This document shows positions 25,239 to 33,124 of a DNA stretch of 61,608 bases, in pieces (positions within the stretch are counted from its first letter, which is position 1; every line of letters begins with the position of its first letter). The stretch covers positions 1 to 61,608 of the forward strand of contig CABVAY010000009.1 of assembly GCA_902496455.1 (NCBI GenBank), read 5' to 3'. The stretch is from an uncultured Collinsella sp. (GTDB lineage: Bacteria > Actinomycetota > Coriobacteriia > Coriobacteriales > Coriobacteriaceae). The notes under the pieces are model-generated. The model saw nothing but the letters and a program-made list of their open reading frames with translations. It was not told where the DNA came from and did not search any database. Both the position numbers and the translations under genes were made by a program.

Positions 25239-25261
25239 TGATATAGGAAGCATCTATATCA
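25239..25261. promoter_or_regulatory. Perfect dyad TGATATAG-N7-CTATATCA
   Basis: Eight-bp arms with a 7-bp spacer lie 47 bp after the LysR stop and 87 bp before the MetE-like start. Size and symmetry fit a LysR-type operator. AT-rich promoter-like sequence follows immediately (TATAAACGTATATTT). Confidence 0.6.
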
Positions 25262-25347
25262 AACTGTTATAAACGTATATTTTACGACGGCCATATGAGC
25301 GCTCATACTCTGTCCCAGTAAAGCAACCAATGCAAAGGGAGATATCT

Positions 25348-26481
25348 ATGAGCACTTCGATTCAACCGAACGCGCCGTTTCGCGCCGATATCGTCGGCAG
25401 TTTTCTTCGTCCGCAGGCTGTAAAGGATGCCCGTGCCGCCTATGTCGCGGGTAAACTTGACGCTTCCGGCCTTAAGGCCGTCGAGGACGAGGCCATCCGC
25501 GACTTAGTGGCCAAGCAGAAGGCTGCCGGCCTGCAGGTGATTACCGATGGCGAGTTTCGCCGCAGCTACTGGCACCTCGATTTTATGTGGGGACTCAACG
25601 GCATTGAGCGCCGCGCCTCGCGCACGGGCTACATGTTTCACGATGAGGAGACTACCGCTGACACCGCCGTGGTAACCGGTCCCATTAGCGGCAAGAACCA
25701 TCCGTTCGTCGAGCACTTCAAATTTGTCAAGTCGCTCGAGGGTGAGGGCCAGATCGCGCGCCAGACCATTCCGGCGCCGATCCAGACGTTCTCCGAAGTC
25801 ACACTCGACCGCTGTGATGGCCAGCAGGAGAGCCTGCGTGCCGTCTATAAGACCGACGAAGAGCTCGCCGATGCCATTGCCGCAGCATACCGCACCGTGA
25901 TTGCCGACCTGTATGCCGCGGGCTGCCGCAACATCCAATTTGATGACTGCACCTGGGGCATCTATTGCGATACCGACTTTGTGTCCAAGACCGGCATGAG
26001 TCCGGTTGACCTGCAAAAGGTGAGCGAGCTGGGCGTGGCGCTCAACAATGCTGCCATCGCGGGCAAGCCCGACGATCTGGTTATCAACACGCACGTGTGC
26101 CGCGGCAACTATCACTCCACGTATGCCTTCGAGGGTGGTTACGATCCCATTGCACCGTACCTGTTTGCGCACGAGGATGTCGACGCGTTCTACCTTGAGT
26201 TCGATACGCCGCGCGCCGGTGGCTTTGAGCCGCTCAAGTATGTTGCTCCCGGCAAGAAGGTCGTGCTGGGCCTGGTGACCACCAAGGCCGCTGAGCTCGA
26301 GGACGAGGATGCCATCGTCGAACGTATCCACGAGGCCGCAAAGTATGTGCCGCTCGAGAACCTGTACCTGTCGCCCCAGTGCGGCTTTGCCAGTTGTGAG
26401 ATTGGCAACAAACTGACCGAGGACGAACAGTGGGCAAAGATCGCGCTGGTCAAGCGCATTTCCGAGCGCGTTTGGAAGTAA
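25348..26481 (+). CDS. MetE-like cobalamin-independent methionine synthase (single-domain)
   Basis: A 377-residue TIM-barrel protein equivalent to the catalytic C-terminal half of MetE, as in the YxjG/YxjH type. The opening FRADIVGSFLRPQAVKDAR is conserved, and the zinc ligands lie in NTHVCRGNYHSTYAFEGGYD and in the C-terminal SPQCGFAS. Such proteins transfer a methyl group to homocysteine or related thiols; the methyl donor of the single-domain type is unsettled. The ATG at 25348 follows AAAGGGAGATATCT. The upstream ATG at 25330 lies before that site. Control by the preceding LysR gene is likely from position and the dyad in the gap. Confidence 0.87.
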   Translation: MSTSIQPNAPFRADIVGSFLRPQAVKDARAAYVAGKLDASGLKAVEDEAIRDLVAKQKAAGLQVITDGEFRRSYWHLDFMWGLNGIERRASRTGYMFHDEETTADTAVVTGPISGKNHPFVEHFKFVKSLEGEGQIARQTIPAPIQTFSEVTLDRCDGQQESLRAVYKTDEELADAIAAAYRTVIADLYAAGCRNIQFDDCTWGIYCDTDFVSKTGMSPVDLQKVSELGVALNNAAIAGKPDDLVINTHVCRGNYHSTYAFEGGYDPIAPYLFAHEDVDAFYLEFDTPRAGGFEPLKYVAPGKKVVLGLVTTKAAELEDEDAIVERIHEAAKYVPLENLYLSPQCGFASCEIGNKLTEDEQWAKIALVKRISERVWK

Positions 26482-26604
26482 CGCTACCGTTTGCAGGTGA
26501 CGGCGCGTGCGAGACATGGCGTATCACGTACAATGGTTCGGATCGTATCGTTCGGGCAGGTTATCCGATATGCCTGATCGCCCTTCCATCATGAAAGGAC
26601 TTCC

Positions 26605-26658
26605 ATGTCCCAATCCTCGACGCCCGCCGTATCTGAACTCGAGGAGACTGTCGAATAG
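26605..26658 (+). other. Possible 17-codon ORF with ribosome-binding site
   Basis: AAAGGACTTCC precedes an ATG and a 17-residue frame (MSQSSTPAVSELEETVE). It looks like the beginning of a normal protein cut short, and may be the relic of a deleted gene. Nothing else is visible in the 238-bp gap except the terminator after it. Confidence 0.3.
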
Positions 26659-26679
26659 TAGTTGTGTTCAGCTAAATCA

Positions 26680-26721
26680 AAAAATGGCGTCCATGCGTAT
26701 GTACGCGTGGACGCCATTTTT
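26680..26721. terminator. Bidirectional terminator
   Basis: AAAAATGGCGTCCA pairs with TGGACGCCATTTTT, with further pairing inside the loop. It separates the MetE-like gene from the leftward esterase gene and overlaps the esterase stop codon. Confidence 0.85.
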
Positions 26722-27433
26722 AATGCGTCAGTATCCAGTGGATGCCGCGCGCCATGCGCAGGTCAGTTTGGGCAAAGTGGTTGCCGGGGTTGAGCTCCAG
26801 CGTTGTTGGAATGTCACGCTCGATAAACAGCTCTTCCATCGCACGCGTATCGTCGAGTACGCGCCGCATCATGCGGTTGGGCGTCTTGGTTTCCTTTTTA
26901 CCGAGCGACAGATAGGCGGCGTCGGGCGTGGCTGTCATCGTGCGCTCGCGCGCGTAGTCGATAAAGCCGGGGAACCACAGCGACCCCGACGCACTCGCCG
27001 CGCGCTCAAAAACATCTGTTTGCCAAAGTGCCCACAGTGAAAAAAGACCCGCCAACGAGTAGCCGGCAATGCCGCGCCAGGTGGGCGGGCAGGGAAGTGA
27101 TGATTCGGCCTCTGGGATTATCTGCTTCAACAACTCGTCAAGAAAACCAGCAGCCTGTCCACCAAAGGGCTCGGCATCTCGTATAGTTCCCTCACATTCC
27201 CAGGGGCTCAGCTCGCGATTCCAATCGAGCCCTCCAATGGCGACAAGGGTGAACGGCGGGCAGTCGAGCTCTCGGCAGCGCTCGTAGACTTCACTACCGT
27301 CGCCCATAACCACGGGGAGGTAGATGACGGGCGCGCCTTCCGCACACTCTGAATAAACGGTTATCAGCTTCTGATGCGCTTCCAAGGCAGGCTTCTCTCG
27401 GTGTTGTGATATTGACAGCCTCAATTGTCGCAC
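26720..27433 (-). CDS. Putative esterase (alpha/beta hydrolase, esterase D/IroE-like)
   Basis: A 237-residue alpha/beta hydrolase. The nucleophile elbow is GYSLAG with Ser126 and the catalytic His is in NPGNHF near residue 216. The strands YLPVVMGDGSEVY and the ASASGSLWFPGF stretch match the putative esterase family (PF00756), which includes ferric-enterobactin esterase relatives. There is no signal peptide. The start at GTG 27433 is uncertain because no clear Shine-Dalgarno site is present. The natural substrate is unknown; no siderophore genes are nearby. Confidence 0.75.
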   Translation of the reverse strand: MRQLRLSISQHREKPALEAHQKLITVYSECAEGAPVIYLPVVMGDGSEVYERCRELDCPPFTLVAIGGLDWNRELSPWECEGTIRDAEPFGGQAAGFLDELLKQIIPEAESSLPCPPTWRGIAGYSLAGLFSLWALWQTDVFERAASASGSLWFPGFIDYARERTMTATPDAAYLSLGKKETKTPNRMMRRVLDDTRAMEELFIERDIPTTLELNPGNHFAQTDLRMARGIHWILTH

Positions 27434-27460
27434 GCTGGCACGGGGGCAGGCGCTAAAAGA

Positions 27461-27497
27461 AAGGCGCGGAGCCGCTCGATGCGACTCCGCGCCTTGT
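27461..27497 (-). terminator. Intrinsic terminator after the purine permease
   Basis: AAGGCGCGGAG pairs with CTCCGCGCCTT. On the minus strand the stem is followed by TTTCTTTTAG, ending the leftward permease transcript. Confidence 0.85.
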
Positions 27498-27522
27498 TGT
27501 TTTGCTTTAGCAGACTATGCCG

Positions 27523-28833
27523 TTACGCCACGAAGAAGTAGACGAGGAAGGCAAGGGCTGCGATCCACATGAGCGGCTTGATCTTGGAGGCCTCGCCCTT
27601 AAAGAGCGCGACGATCACGTAGGCGATAAAGCCCAGGCCAATGCCGGCAGAGATGGAGTAGGTGAAGGGCACGCCGGCGACGATCATGAACGCCGGGAAA
27701 CCCTGCGACACGTCGGACCAGTCGATCTCGGAGGCTTCGCTCATCATGAGGTAGCCGACGTAGACCAGAGCACCGCAGGTGGCGGCGCTGGAAACGATGG
27801 TGACGATGGGGGAGAAGAACGCGGCGAGAATGAACAGCACGCCGGTGGTGACGGAGGTGAGGCCCGTGCGGCCACCGTCGGCGGCGCCGGAAGTGGACTC
27901 GACGAAGGTGGTGATGGAGGAGACGCCCATGAAACCGCCCACAGCAGCGGCGGCGGAGTCGACGATCAGGATCTCCTTGATATTCTCGACGTTGCCGTCG
28001 TCGGTGAGGAACTCGCCCTGCTTGGCCACGGCCATCGCGGTGCCCATGGTGTCGAAGAAGTCACTCATGAGCAGCGAGAACGAGATGACGAGGAGCGTGG
28101 GGTCGGTAAGGACCTTGACGATGGCGGGCACGCCGCCGGCGTCGGCGATGGGGCCACCGATGCTCGAGAAGTCGAGCGGGGCGATGATACCGGTCGGAGC
28201 ATGGGTCACACCTAGGGGGATACCGGCGATGACGGCGACGACGATGCCGATGAGCAGCGAGCCGGGGACGTTGCGGCAGGCGAGGGCGACTGTCACCAGG
28301 ATGGAGATGATGCCGACGATGAAGGTGGGGGAGGTGATGTCGCCCAGACCGACGAGTGTACCGGCGCCAGCGGTGATAATGCCGGCATCGCACAGGCCAA
28401 TCATGGCGATGAACAGGCCCAGACCCACCGAGATGGCGTGACGCAGGACAACCGGGATGGCGTCCATGATGGCCTCACGCAGGCCACAAAGCACGAGCAG
28501 CAAGATGACGACGCCCTCAAGGAAGATGACGCTCATGGCCACGTGCCAGTCACCGCCGCAGACGGTGGTGGTGATTCCGGCGATCATCGCGTTGACGCCT
28601 AAGCCCGATGCGCAGGCGAGCGGACGGTTGGCGAAGATGCCCATGCAGATGGTCATGATGCCGGCGCCCAGGCAGGTGGCACAGGCGAGCGCTCCCGCAT
28701 CGATGCCAGCACCCGAGAGCACCGCGGGGTTGACGGCGATGATGTAGGCCATCGCCAGGAATGTTGTCAGTCCAGCGCGGAGTTCGGTCCCGATTGTGGA
28801 CTTGCGCTCGCTGACGTGAAATAGTTCGTCCAT
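27523..28833 (-). CDS. NCS2-family (AzgA-like) purine permease
   Basis: A 436-residue nucleobase:proton symporter. The start TELRAGLTTFLAMAYIIAVNP is the AzgA/PbuG signature, followed by ASGLGVNAMIAG, FFDTMGTAMAVAKQG and a SSITTFVESTSGAADGGRTG segment that is diagnostic for the guanine/hypoxanthine branch. About 13-14 helices are expected. The ATG at 28833 has AAGGAAAGGG in front; a longer frame to 28890 lacks a ribosome site. I looked upstream for a purine riboswitch and did not find the usual core. It imports guanine, hypoxanthine or adenine. Confidence 0.93.
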   Translation of the reverse strand: MDELFHVSERKSTIGTELRAGLTTFLAMAYIIAVNPAVLSGAGIDAGALACATCLGAGIMTICMGIFANRPLACASGLGVNAMIAGITTTVCGGDWHVAMSVIFLEGVVILLLVLCGLREAIMDAIPVVLRHAISVGLGLFIAMIGLCDAGIITAGAGTLVGLGDITSPTFIVGIISILVTVALACRNVPGSLLIGIVVAVIAGIPLGVTHAPTGIIAPLDFSSIGGPIADAGGVPAIVKVLTDPTLLVISFSLLMSDFFDTMGTAMAVAKQGEFLTDDGNVENIKEILIVDSAAAAVGGFMGVSSITTFVESTSGAADGGRTGLTSVTTGVLFILAAFFSPIVTIVSSAATCGALVYVGYLMMSEASEIDWSDVSQGFPAFMIVAGVPFTYSISAGIGLGFIAYVIVALFKGEASKIKPLMWIAALAFLVYFFVA

Positions 28834-29026
28834 GCATACCCTTTCCTTGTTCGGCCCCGAGTTTAGGCCGATTGACACGAACTCACCCACTATATCGCCT
28901 TTGTGAAGTTGGTGTTCCTCACATGTTGATGTTCGGCGGTTTGTAACGGACGGGCGGTATCTTTCGCATGAAATTGTGTAGGTACCGTATACTTAAGCGG
29001 TTACAACGACCCCTATGGAGGAACGT

Positions 29027-29446
29027 ATGATTAAAGAGCTCTGCCGCGACGAGGCTATCCTGTCTCAGCGTTGCGAGGTTGCGACTGTCGAGGACGAGTC
29101 GGTCGCTCAGGATCTGATCGATACCATCAAGTCGCTCGATGATGCCGGCTGCTTGGCCGCCAACCAGATTGGCGTTACCAAGAAGGTTTGCGTCTACCTG
29201 GACGATGCCGGCGAGCCCCACGTACTCTACAACCCCCGTCTGGTGTTTGGCCTGGGTGCCAGCAAGATGGAGGAGAGCTGCCTGACGCACGAGGAGGTCA
29301 CCAAGTCCACGCGCTATATCAAGTGCAAGGTTGCCTTTGACCAGATTGTCGACGGCAAGATGAAGGAGTGCCGCCGCGACTACGCGGGCTTTGAGGCACA
29401 GATGATCCAGCATATGATCGATCACTGTCTTGGAAAGTTGGTCTAA
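29027..29446 (+). CDS. Peptide deformylase-like protein with HEIDH changed to HMIDH
   Basis: A 139-residue PDF-fold protein. Motif 1 is GCLAANQIG (41-49), the metal-binding Cys is in ESCLTHEE (Cys85), and motif 3 reads QHMIDH (128-133). The two His ligands His129 and His133 and the Cys remain, but the catalytic Glu of HExxH is Met130. Metal binding looks possible, while deformylation should be severely impaired. A canonical PDF with HEIDH is at 36770-37180. The ATG at 29027 has GGAGGAACGT in front and a TATACT -10 about 38 bp upstream. The stop codon lies within a long palindrome. Confidence 0.88.
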   Translation: MIKELCRDEAILSQRCEVATVEDESVAQDLIDTIKSLDDAGCLAANQIGVTKKVCVYLDDAGEPHVLYNPRLVFGLGASKMEESCLTHEEVTKSTRYIKCKVAFDQIVDGKMKECRRDYAGFEAQMIQHMIDHCLGKLV

Positions 29447-29549
29447 GGGGACCAAAGCACCGCACCTTGCCGCTCAATCGTCGCTCGCGTACCTTAAGTA
29501 CGCTTCGCTCCTCTTTCGTGGCAATCTGCGGCACTTTGACCCCTTAGAC
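29441..29549. repeat. 109-bp near-palindrome over the PDF-like stop codon
   Basis: GTCTAAGGGG at 29441-29450 is inverted at 29540-29549. Inner blocks CCAAAG/CTTTG, CCGCA/TGCGG, TTGCC/GGCAA and GCGTAC/GTACGC also pair, giving one long imperfect hairpin. The TAA stop codon of the upstream gene is inside the left arm. It looks like an inserted palindromic element. Confidence 0.7.
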
Positions 29550-29590
29550 GACCTGCGGGGTTAACTTGGTTGAGTTTATCCTGCTTGAAT

Positions 29591-29628
29591 AGCCCGGGCA
29601 TGACATTGTTGTCATGTCCGGGCTTTTG
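29591..29628 (+). terminator. Intrinsic terminator
   Basis: AGCCCGG...CATGACA pairs with TGTCATG...CCGGGCT (TTGT loop, one mismatch) and is followed by TTTTGTG. It precedes the bile salt hydrolase gene by 63 bp. Confidence 0.85.
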
Positions 29629-29690
29629 TGTTTAGCGCCTTTTTGTTTGGAGACAATGAAATTAGCAAGAACGTAAAGCTAGGAGGCGCT

Positions 29691-30656
29691 ATGTGTACGA
29701 GTATTCGATTTACCGATAATTCTGGCCACATGTATCTGGGCCGCAATCTCGACTGGAGCTTTGACTACGGCCAACAGGTTCGCGTGATGCCGCGCGGGTT
29801 TCACATTCCGTATTCGTTTATCGACGACGCGACAGCGGCGCACGCGGTGATCGGTATGTGCATCGATTACAGGAACTACCCTATGTTCTTCGATTGCGGC
29901 AACGATGCGGGCCTCGCCGTGGCGGGTCTCAATTTCCCGGGTTATGCCGAGTATGCCGAGGACCCTGTCGACGGCAAGACCAATATCGCGGCCTATGAGT
30001 TCCCCCTGTGGGTGGCAGCGACGTTCTCGACGGTCGATGAGGTCGAGGCCGCGCTGCGCGACACGGTGATTGTCGCCAAATCTGCCGGAGAGGGGCTGGG
30101 CGTGTCGCTGCTCCATTGGATTATCGGCGACAGCCAGCGCAGCATCGTGGTCGAGATGATGGCTGACGGCCTGCATGTATACGACGATCCGGTCGACACC
30201 CTTGCCAACCAGCCGACCTTCCCGTGGCACATGGAAAACCTGCGCACCTATATCACCGCCACAAGCGATTTTCCGCAGACGGCGACATGGCGCGGCGCCG
30301 AGCTCAAGCCCTATGGAGCCGGTGCCGGCATGCGCGGCATTCCGGGCGATTGCTATTCGCCGAGCCGTTTTGTAAAGGCGGCGTACCTCAATGCCAATTA
30401 CCCGCAAAAGGAGAGCGAGACCGAAAACGTCGTTCGCATGTTCCGCTCGCTCGAGGGCGTGGTGATGATCGAGGGAGCGTCCAGGATGGGCGATGGCAAG
30501 TTCGAGAAGACTATCTACACCGGATGCTTTAGCGCGCGCACGGGCAATTATTACTACGCGATGTATGGGGATCCGTCGATTCGCTACGTGAGCCTGATGG
30601 ATGCTGAGGGCGCGAGCCCCGATAGGCTCGTGGTTCCCGAGCCGCGTCGTTCGTAG
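29691..30656 (+). CDS. bsh: Bile salt hydrolase (choloylglycine hydrolase family)
   Basis: A 321-residue Ntn hydrolase that cleaves the amide bond of glycine- or taurine-conjugated bile acids. After removal of Met1 the nucleophile is Cys2 (MCTSIRF). Other active-site residues are in place: Arg18 and Asp21 (GRNLDW), Asn81 (GLNFPG), Asn173 (LANQPTF) and Arg226 (SPSRF). This pattern separates it from unrelated amidases, though penicillin V acylases share most of it. There is no signal peptide, as is normal for intracellular BSH. The ATG at 29691 has AGGAGGCGCT upstream. It supports a gut lifestyle. It is monocistronic with terminators on both sides. Confidence 0.9.
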   Translation: MCTSIRFTDNSGHMYLGRNLDWSFDYGQQVRVMPRGFHIPYSFIDDATAAHAVIGMCIDYRNYPMFFDCGNDAGLAVAGLNFPGYAEYAEDPVDGKTNIAAYEFPLWVAATFSTVDEVEAALRDTVIVAKSAGEGLGVSLLHWIIGDSQRSIVVEMMADGLHVYDDPVDTLANQPTFPWHMENLRTYITATSDFPQTATWRGAELKPYGAGAGMRGIPGDCYSPSRFVKAAYLNANYPQKESETENVVRMFRSLEGVVMIEGASRMGDGKFEKTIYTGCFSARTGNYYYAMYGDPSIRYVSLMDAEGASPDRLVVPEPRRS

Positions 30657-30679
30657 CTCACTGGTCCGTTGCGACATAA

Positions 30680-30715
30680 AACGGCCTCGCACCTCTTATG
30701 AGATGCGAGGCCGTT
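30680..30715. terminator. Bidirectional terminator
   Basis: AACGGCCTCGCA pairs with TGCGAGGCCGTT, and the inner CTC/GAG extends the stem. It lies between the convergent bile salt hydrolase and kup genes. Confidence 0.85.
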
Positions 30716-30737
30716 GTCGTCAATGGCTGATGGCGTG

Positions 30738-32984
30738 TTAGAAGTTGGCGTCGTTGAACTGGGTGCTCTCGAGTCCGTCGAGTTGCTGTTCGGGCGTATC
30801 GGCGACACTCTCGAGCAGCTCGGTGGGATCGACGTTCATGCTCTTGCCGGCCTCGTTGCCGTTGACCAAGTCGTCCGAGAAGATGTCGACTTCCATTTCC
30901 TCGGCCTCTTCGATCTGGATCTCGAGCGGCACCTGGGTGCGCACGAGTTTGACGGCCGGGCGCATGCGGGCAAAGAGCGGTACGTACTCGATGATGATGG
31001 CCGAGTTCTCGAGACCATACCAACGTGCCGGGCTTCCGCAGGCGCGGCGGACGGCGTACTTGATGGCCATGACGCGATGGTCGTTGCGGTTGATGTCCGT
31101 TTCGGGGGCAAGCATCTTGCGCAGCATGCAAAAACGGAAGTCGCCCACGTTGCCGCGCGTCTCGTAGATGGAGTAGGTGTGGTGCTGCGGCGGCAACTCA
31201 CCCGAGGCCATCAGGTCGCCAACGATCTGGCGCAGGTAGGCGTTGATGCGCTGATTGACCTTAAAGCCCAGGTCCAAGCGCACGCGGAACAGGAAGTCTG
31301 TGCCAAAGGTCTCAACGGAATACTCGTGCGTATAGGGCTCGTCGGTAACGTGTACGTTGATGAACCAATATGCCTTGGCGCGCTTGGGGTGCTTGTCCAG
31401 GATGGAATAGAGCACGTCGCGGTCGAGCGTGAGCGGGTCGGGGCTGTTGGTGAGGAACACCAGATTGTCGGCGAGCACGGGGTAGGTCTCGTCATTGCGC
31501 AGGCGGTTGAGCTGGTCGATGTACTTGGAGACGGGCAGCAAAATCGTCTGCGTGCGCTCGATGGCGGTGCCGCGGCGCCACACGTACATAAGGCCAAACA
31601 GCAGTGCGGCCAGGAAGATCATGACGTAGCCGCCGTCAAAGAACATGGTGAGGCACGAGGCAAAGAAGCACAGCTCAATGGCACCGAAGAGCAGGGCGAA
31701 GACGCAGGCGCCCAGCTTGTGCTTGAGAATGCCAGCGATATAGCTCGTCAAAAGCGTCGTGGTCATGAGCATGGTCACGGTAATGGCGAGGCCGTAGGCG
31801 CTCTCCATGCGCTCGGAGTTTTGGAACAGCAGCACGATGAAGATGCAGCCGACCCACATGATGTTGTTGACGAGCGGAATATAGAGCTGGCCCTTGGTGT
31901 CGCTGGGGTAGTGGATGCGCAGATGCGGCATAAGGTTGAGGCGCGTGGCCTCGGATACCAGCGAGAACGAGCCGGTGATGAGCGCCTGCGAGGCGATGAT
32001 GGCCGCTACGGCCGAAAGCACGATGGCAAAGGGGCGCAGGGGCTCGGGAAGCATCATATAGAACGGGTTGACGATATCCATCGCGAGCATCTGGGGGTTG
32101 GAGTTATTGGCGAGCAGCCAAGCTCCCTGACCCAGATAGTTGAGGATAAGGGCCGCCTTAACAAACGGCCAGGATGCATAGATGTTGGCCTTGCCAACGT
32201 GGCCCATGTCCGAGTAGAGGGCCTCGGCGCCGGTTGTCGACAGGAAGACAAAGCCGAGCACCATGATGCCCGAGTGGTTGATGGGCGAGAACAGGAACAT
32301 GATGCCGCGGATGGGGTTGAGCGCGCGCAGGATGGACAGGTTGCCGAGCATGTTGAACAGGCCGGCGCCTGCCAGGAACAGGAACCACAACGTCATGAGC
32401 GGGCCGAACAGCTTGCCGATCGACGATGTACCGGCGCGCTGCATGGCAAATAGGCCGCAGATAATGATGATGGTGATGATGATGACGTTGGTCTGGCCGT
32501 CGCCAAGCAGCGCGTGGCCCCACTCGATGGTACGCAGGCCCTCGATGGCTGTGGTGACCGTGACCGCGGGGGTGAGGATGCCGTCGGCGAGCAGCGCCGC
32601 GCCGCCGATCATGGCAGGTAGGATCAGCCATGGTGCCACTTTTCGCACCAGGCTAAACAGGGCGAAGATGCCGCCTTCGTTGTGGTTGTCGGCCTTCATG
32701 GCGATTACCACGTACTTGACCGTGGTCACGAGTGTCATGGTCCAGATGACGAGCGAAAGCGCGCCCAGGATCATGTCCTCGCTGACGGTACCGATGCCGC
32801 CGTTGTTGGCGACGATTGATTTCATGGTGTACATGGGGCTCGTGCCGATGTCGCCATAGACGACGCCGAGCGTTACAAGCAGCATGCCAGCGGAGAGGGG
32901 GATGGCTCCGTGCCCGCCTTGACCACGCTGGTCTTGGGGGCTTGCCTCCAGTTTGTTGTGTGCCACGTGGACTCCCTTAGACAT
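30738..32984 (-). CDS. kup: KUP-family potassium transporter
   Basis: A 748-residue K+:H+ symporter. The N-terminal motif LVTLGVVYGDIGTSPMYTMK is diagnostic, followed by DNHNEGGIFALFSLVRK and about twelve helices up to residue 450. The cytosolic C-terminal region is longer than in E. coli Kup (622 residues) and ends in an acidic stretch. The ATG at 32984 is preceded by TAAGGGAGTCC. The 5' leader contains AT-rich sequence but I cannot identify a c-di-AMP riboswitch. Kup transporters work best at low pH and low K+. Confidence 0.95.
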   Translation of the reverse strand: MSKGVHVAHNKLEASPQDQRGQGGHGAIPLSAGMLLVTLGVVYGDIGTSPMYTMKSIVANNGGIGTVSEDMILGALSLVIWTMTLVTTVKYVVIAMKADNHNEGGIFALFSLVRKVAPWLILPAMIGGAALLADGILTPAVTVTTAIEGLRTIEWGHALLGDGQTNVIIITIIIICGLFAMQRAGTSSIGKLFGPLMTLWFLFLAGAGLFNMLGNLSILRALNPIRGIMFLFSPINHSGIMVLGFVFLSTTGAEALYSDMGHVGKANIYASWPFVKAALILNYLGQGAWLLANNSNPQMLAMDIVNPFYMMLPEPLRPFAIVLSAVAAIIASQALITGSFSLVSEATRLNLMPHLRIHYPSDTKGQLYIPLVNNIMWVGCIFIVLLFQNSERMESAYGLAITVTMLMTTTLLTSYIAGILKHKLGACVFALLFGAIELCFFASCLTMFFDGGYVMIFLAALLFGLMYVWRRGTAIERTQTILLPVSKYIDQLNRLRNDETYPVLADNLVFLTNSPDPLTLDRDVLYSILDKHPKRAKAYWFINVHVTDEPYTHEYSVETFGTDFLFRVRLDLGFKVNQRINAYLRQIVGDLMASGELPPQHHTYSIYETRGNVGDFRFCMLRKMLAPETDINRNDHRVMAIKYAVRRACGSPARWYGLENSAIIIEYVPLFARMRPAVKLVRTQVPLEIQIEEAEEMEVDIFSDDLVNGNEAGKSMNVDPTELLESVADTPEQQLDGLESTQFNDANF

Positions 32985-33066
32985 CCGGTTATCTGTTTAG
33001 GACAGATAATCTTTATGCCGTCTTTATACATACAAGAGCAGTTTGGCACATCAGGTTATTTTAGAC

Positions 33067-33090
33067 AATAATCCTCAGCTGGGGATTATT
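33067..33090. promoter_or_regulatory. 24-bp near-perfect palindrome upstream of kup
   Basis: The two 12-bp halves (AATAATCCTCAG and CTGGGGATTATT) differ from perfect symmetry at one position. It lies 83 bp upstream of the kup start and 35 bp beyond the EamA stop codon, both leftward genes. It could be an operator for kup or a weak terminator for the EamA gene. Confidence 0.5.
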
Positions 33091-33124
33091 TATCTACGCA
33101 GGTAGCATTTCAAAGCAGGGGCTT

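Noticed and set aside
28834..29026. Purine riboswitch upstream of the NCS2 permease
   Set aside because: The conserved purine aptamer core and paired loops could not be found on the minus strand.
29319..29534. 71-residue frame on the minus strand through the palindrome
   Set aside because: It only reads through the inverted repeat and the PDF-like gene; no start signal.
30714..32453. 579-residue open frame on the plus strand
   Set aside because: Antisense to kup, rich in His, Val, Glu and Gly as expected for a shadow frame; it has no family features.
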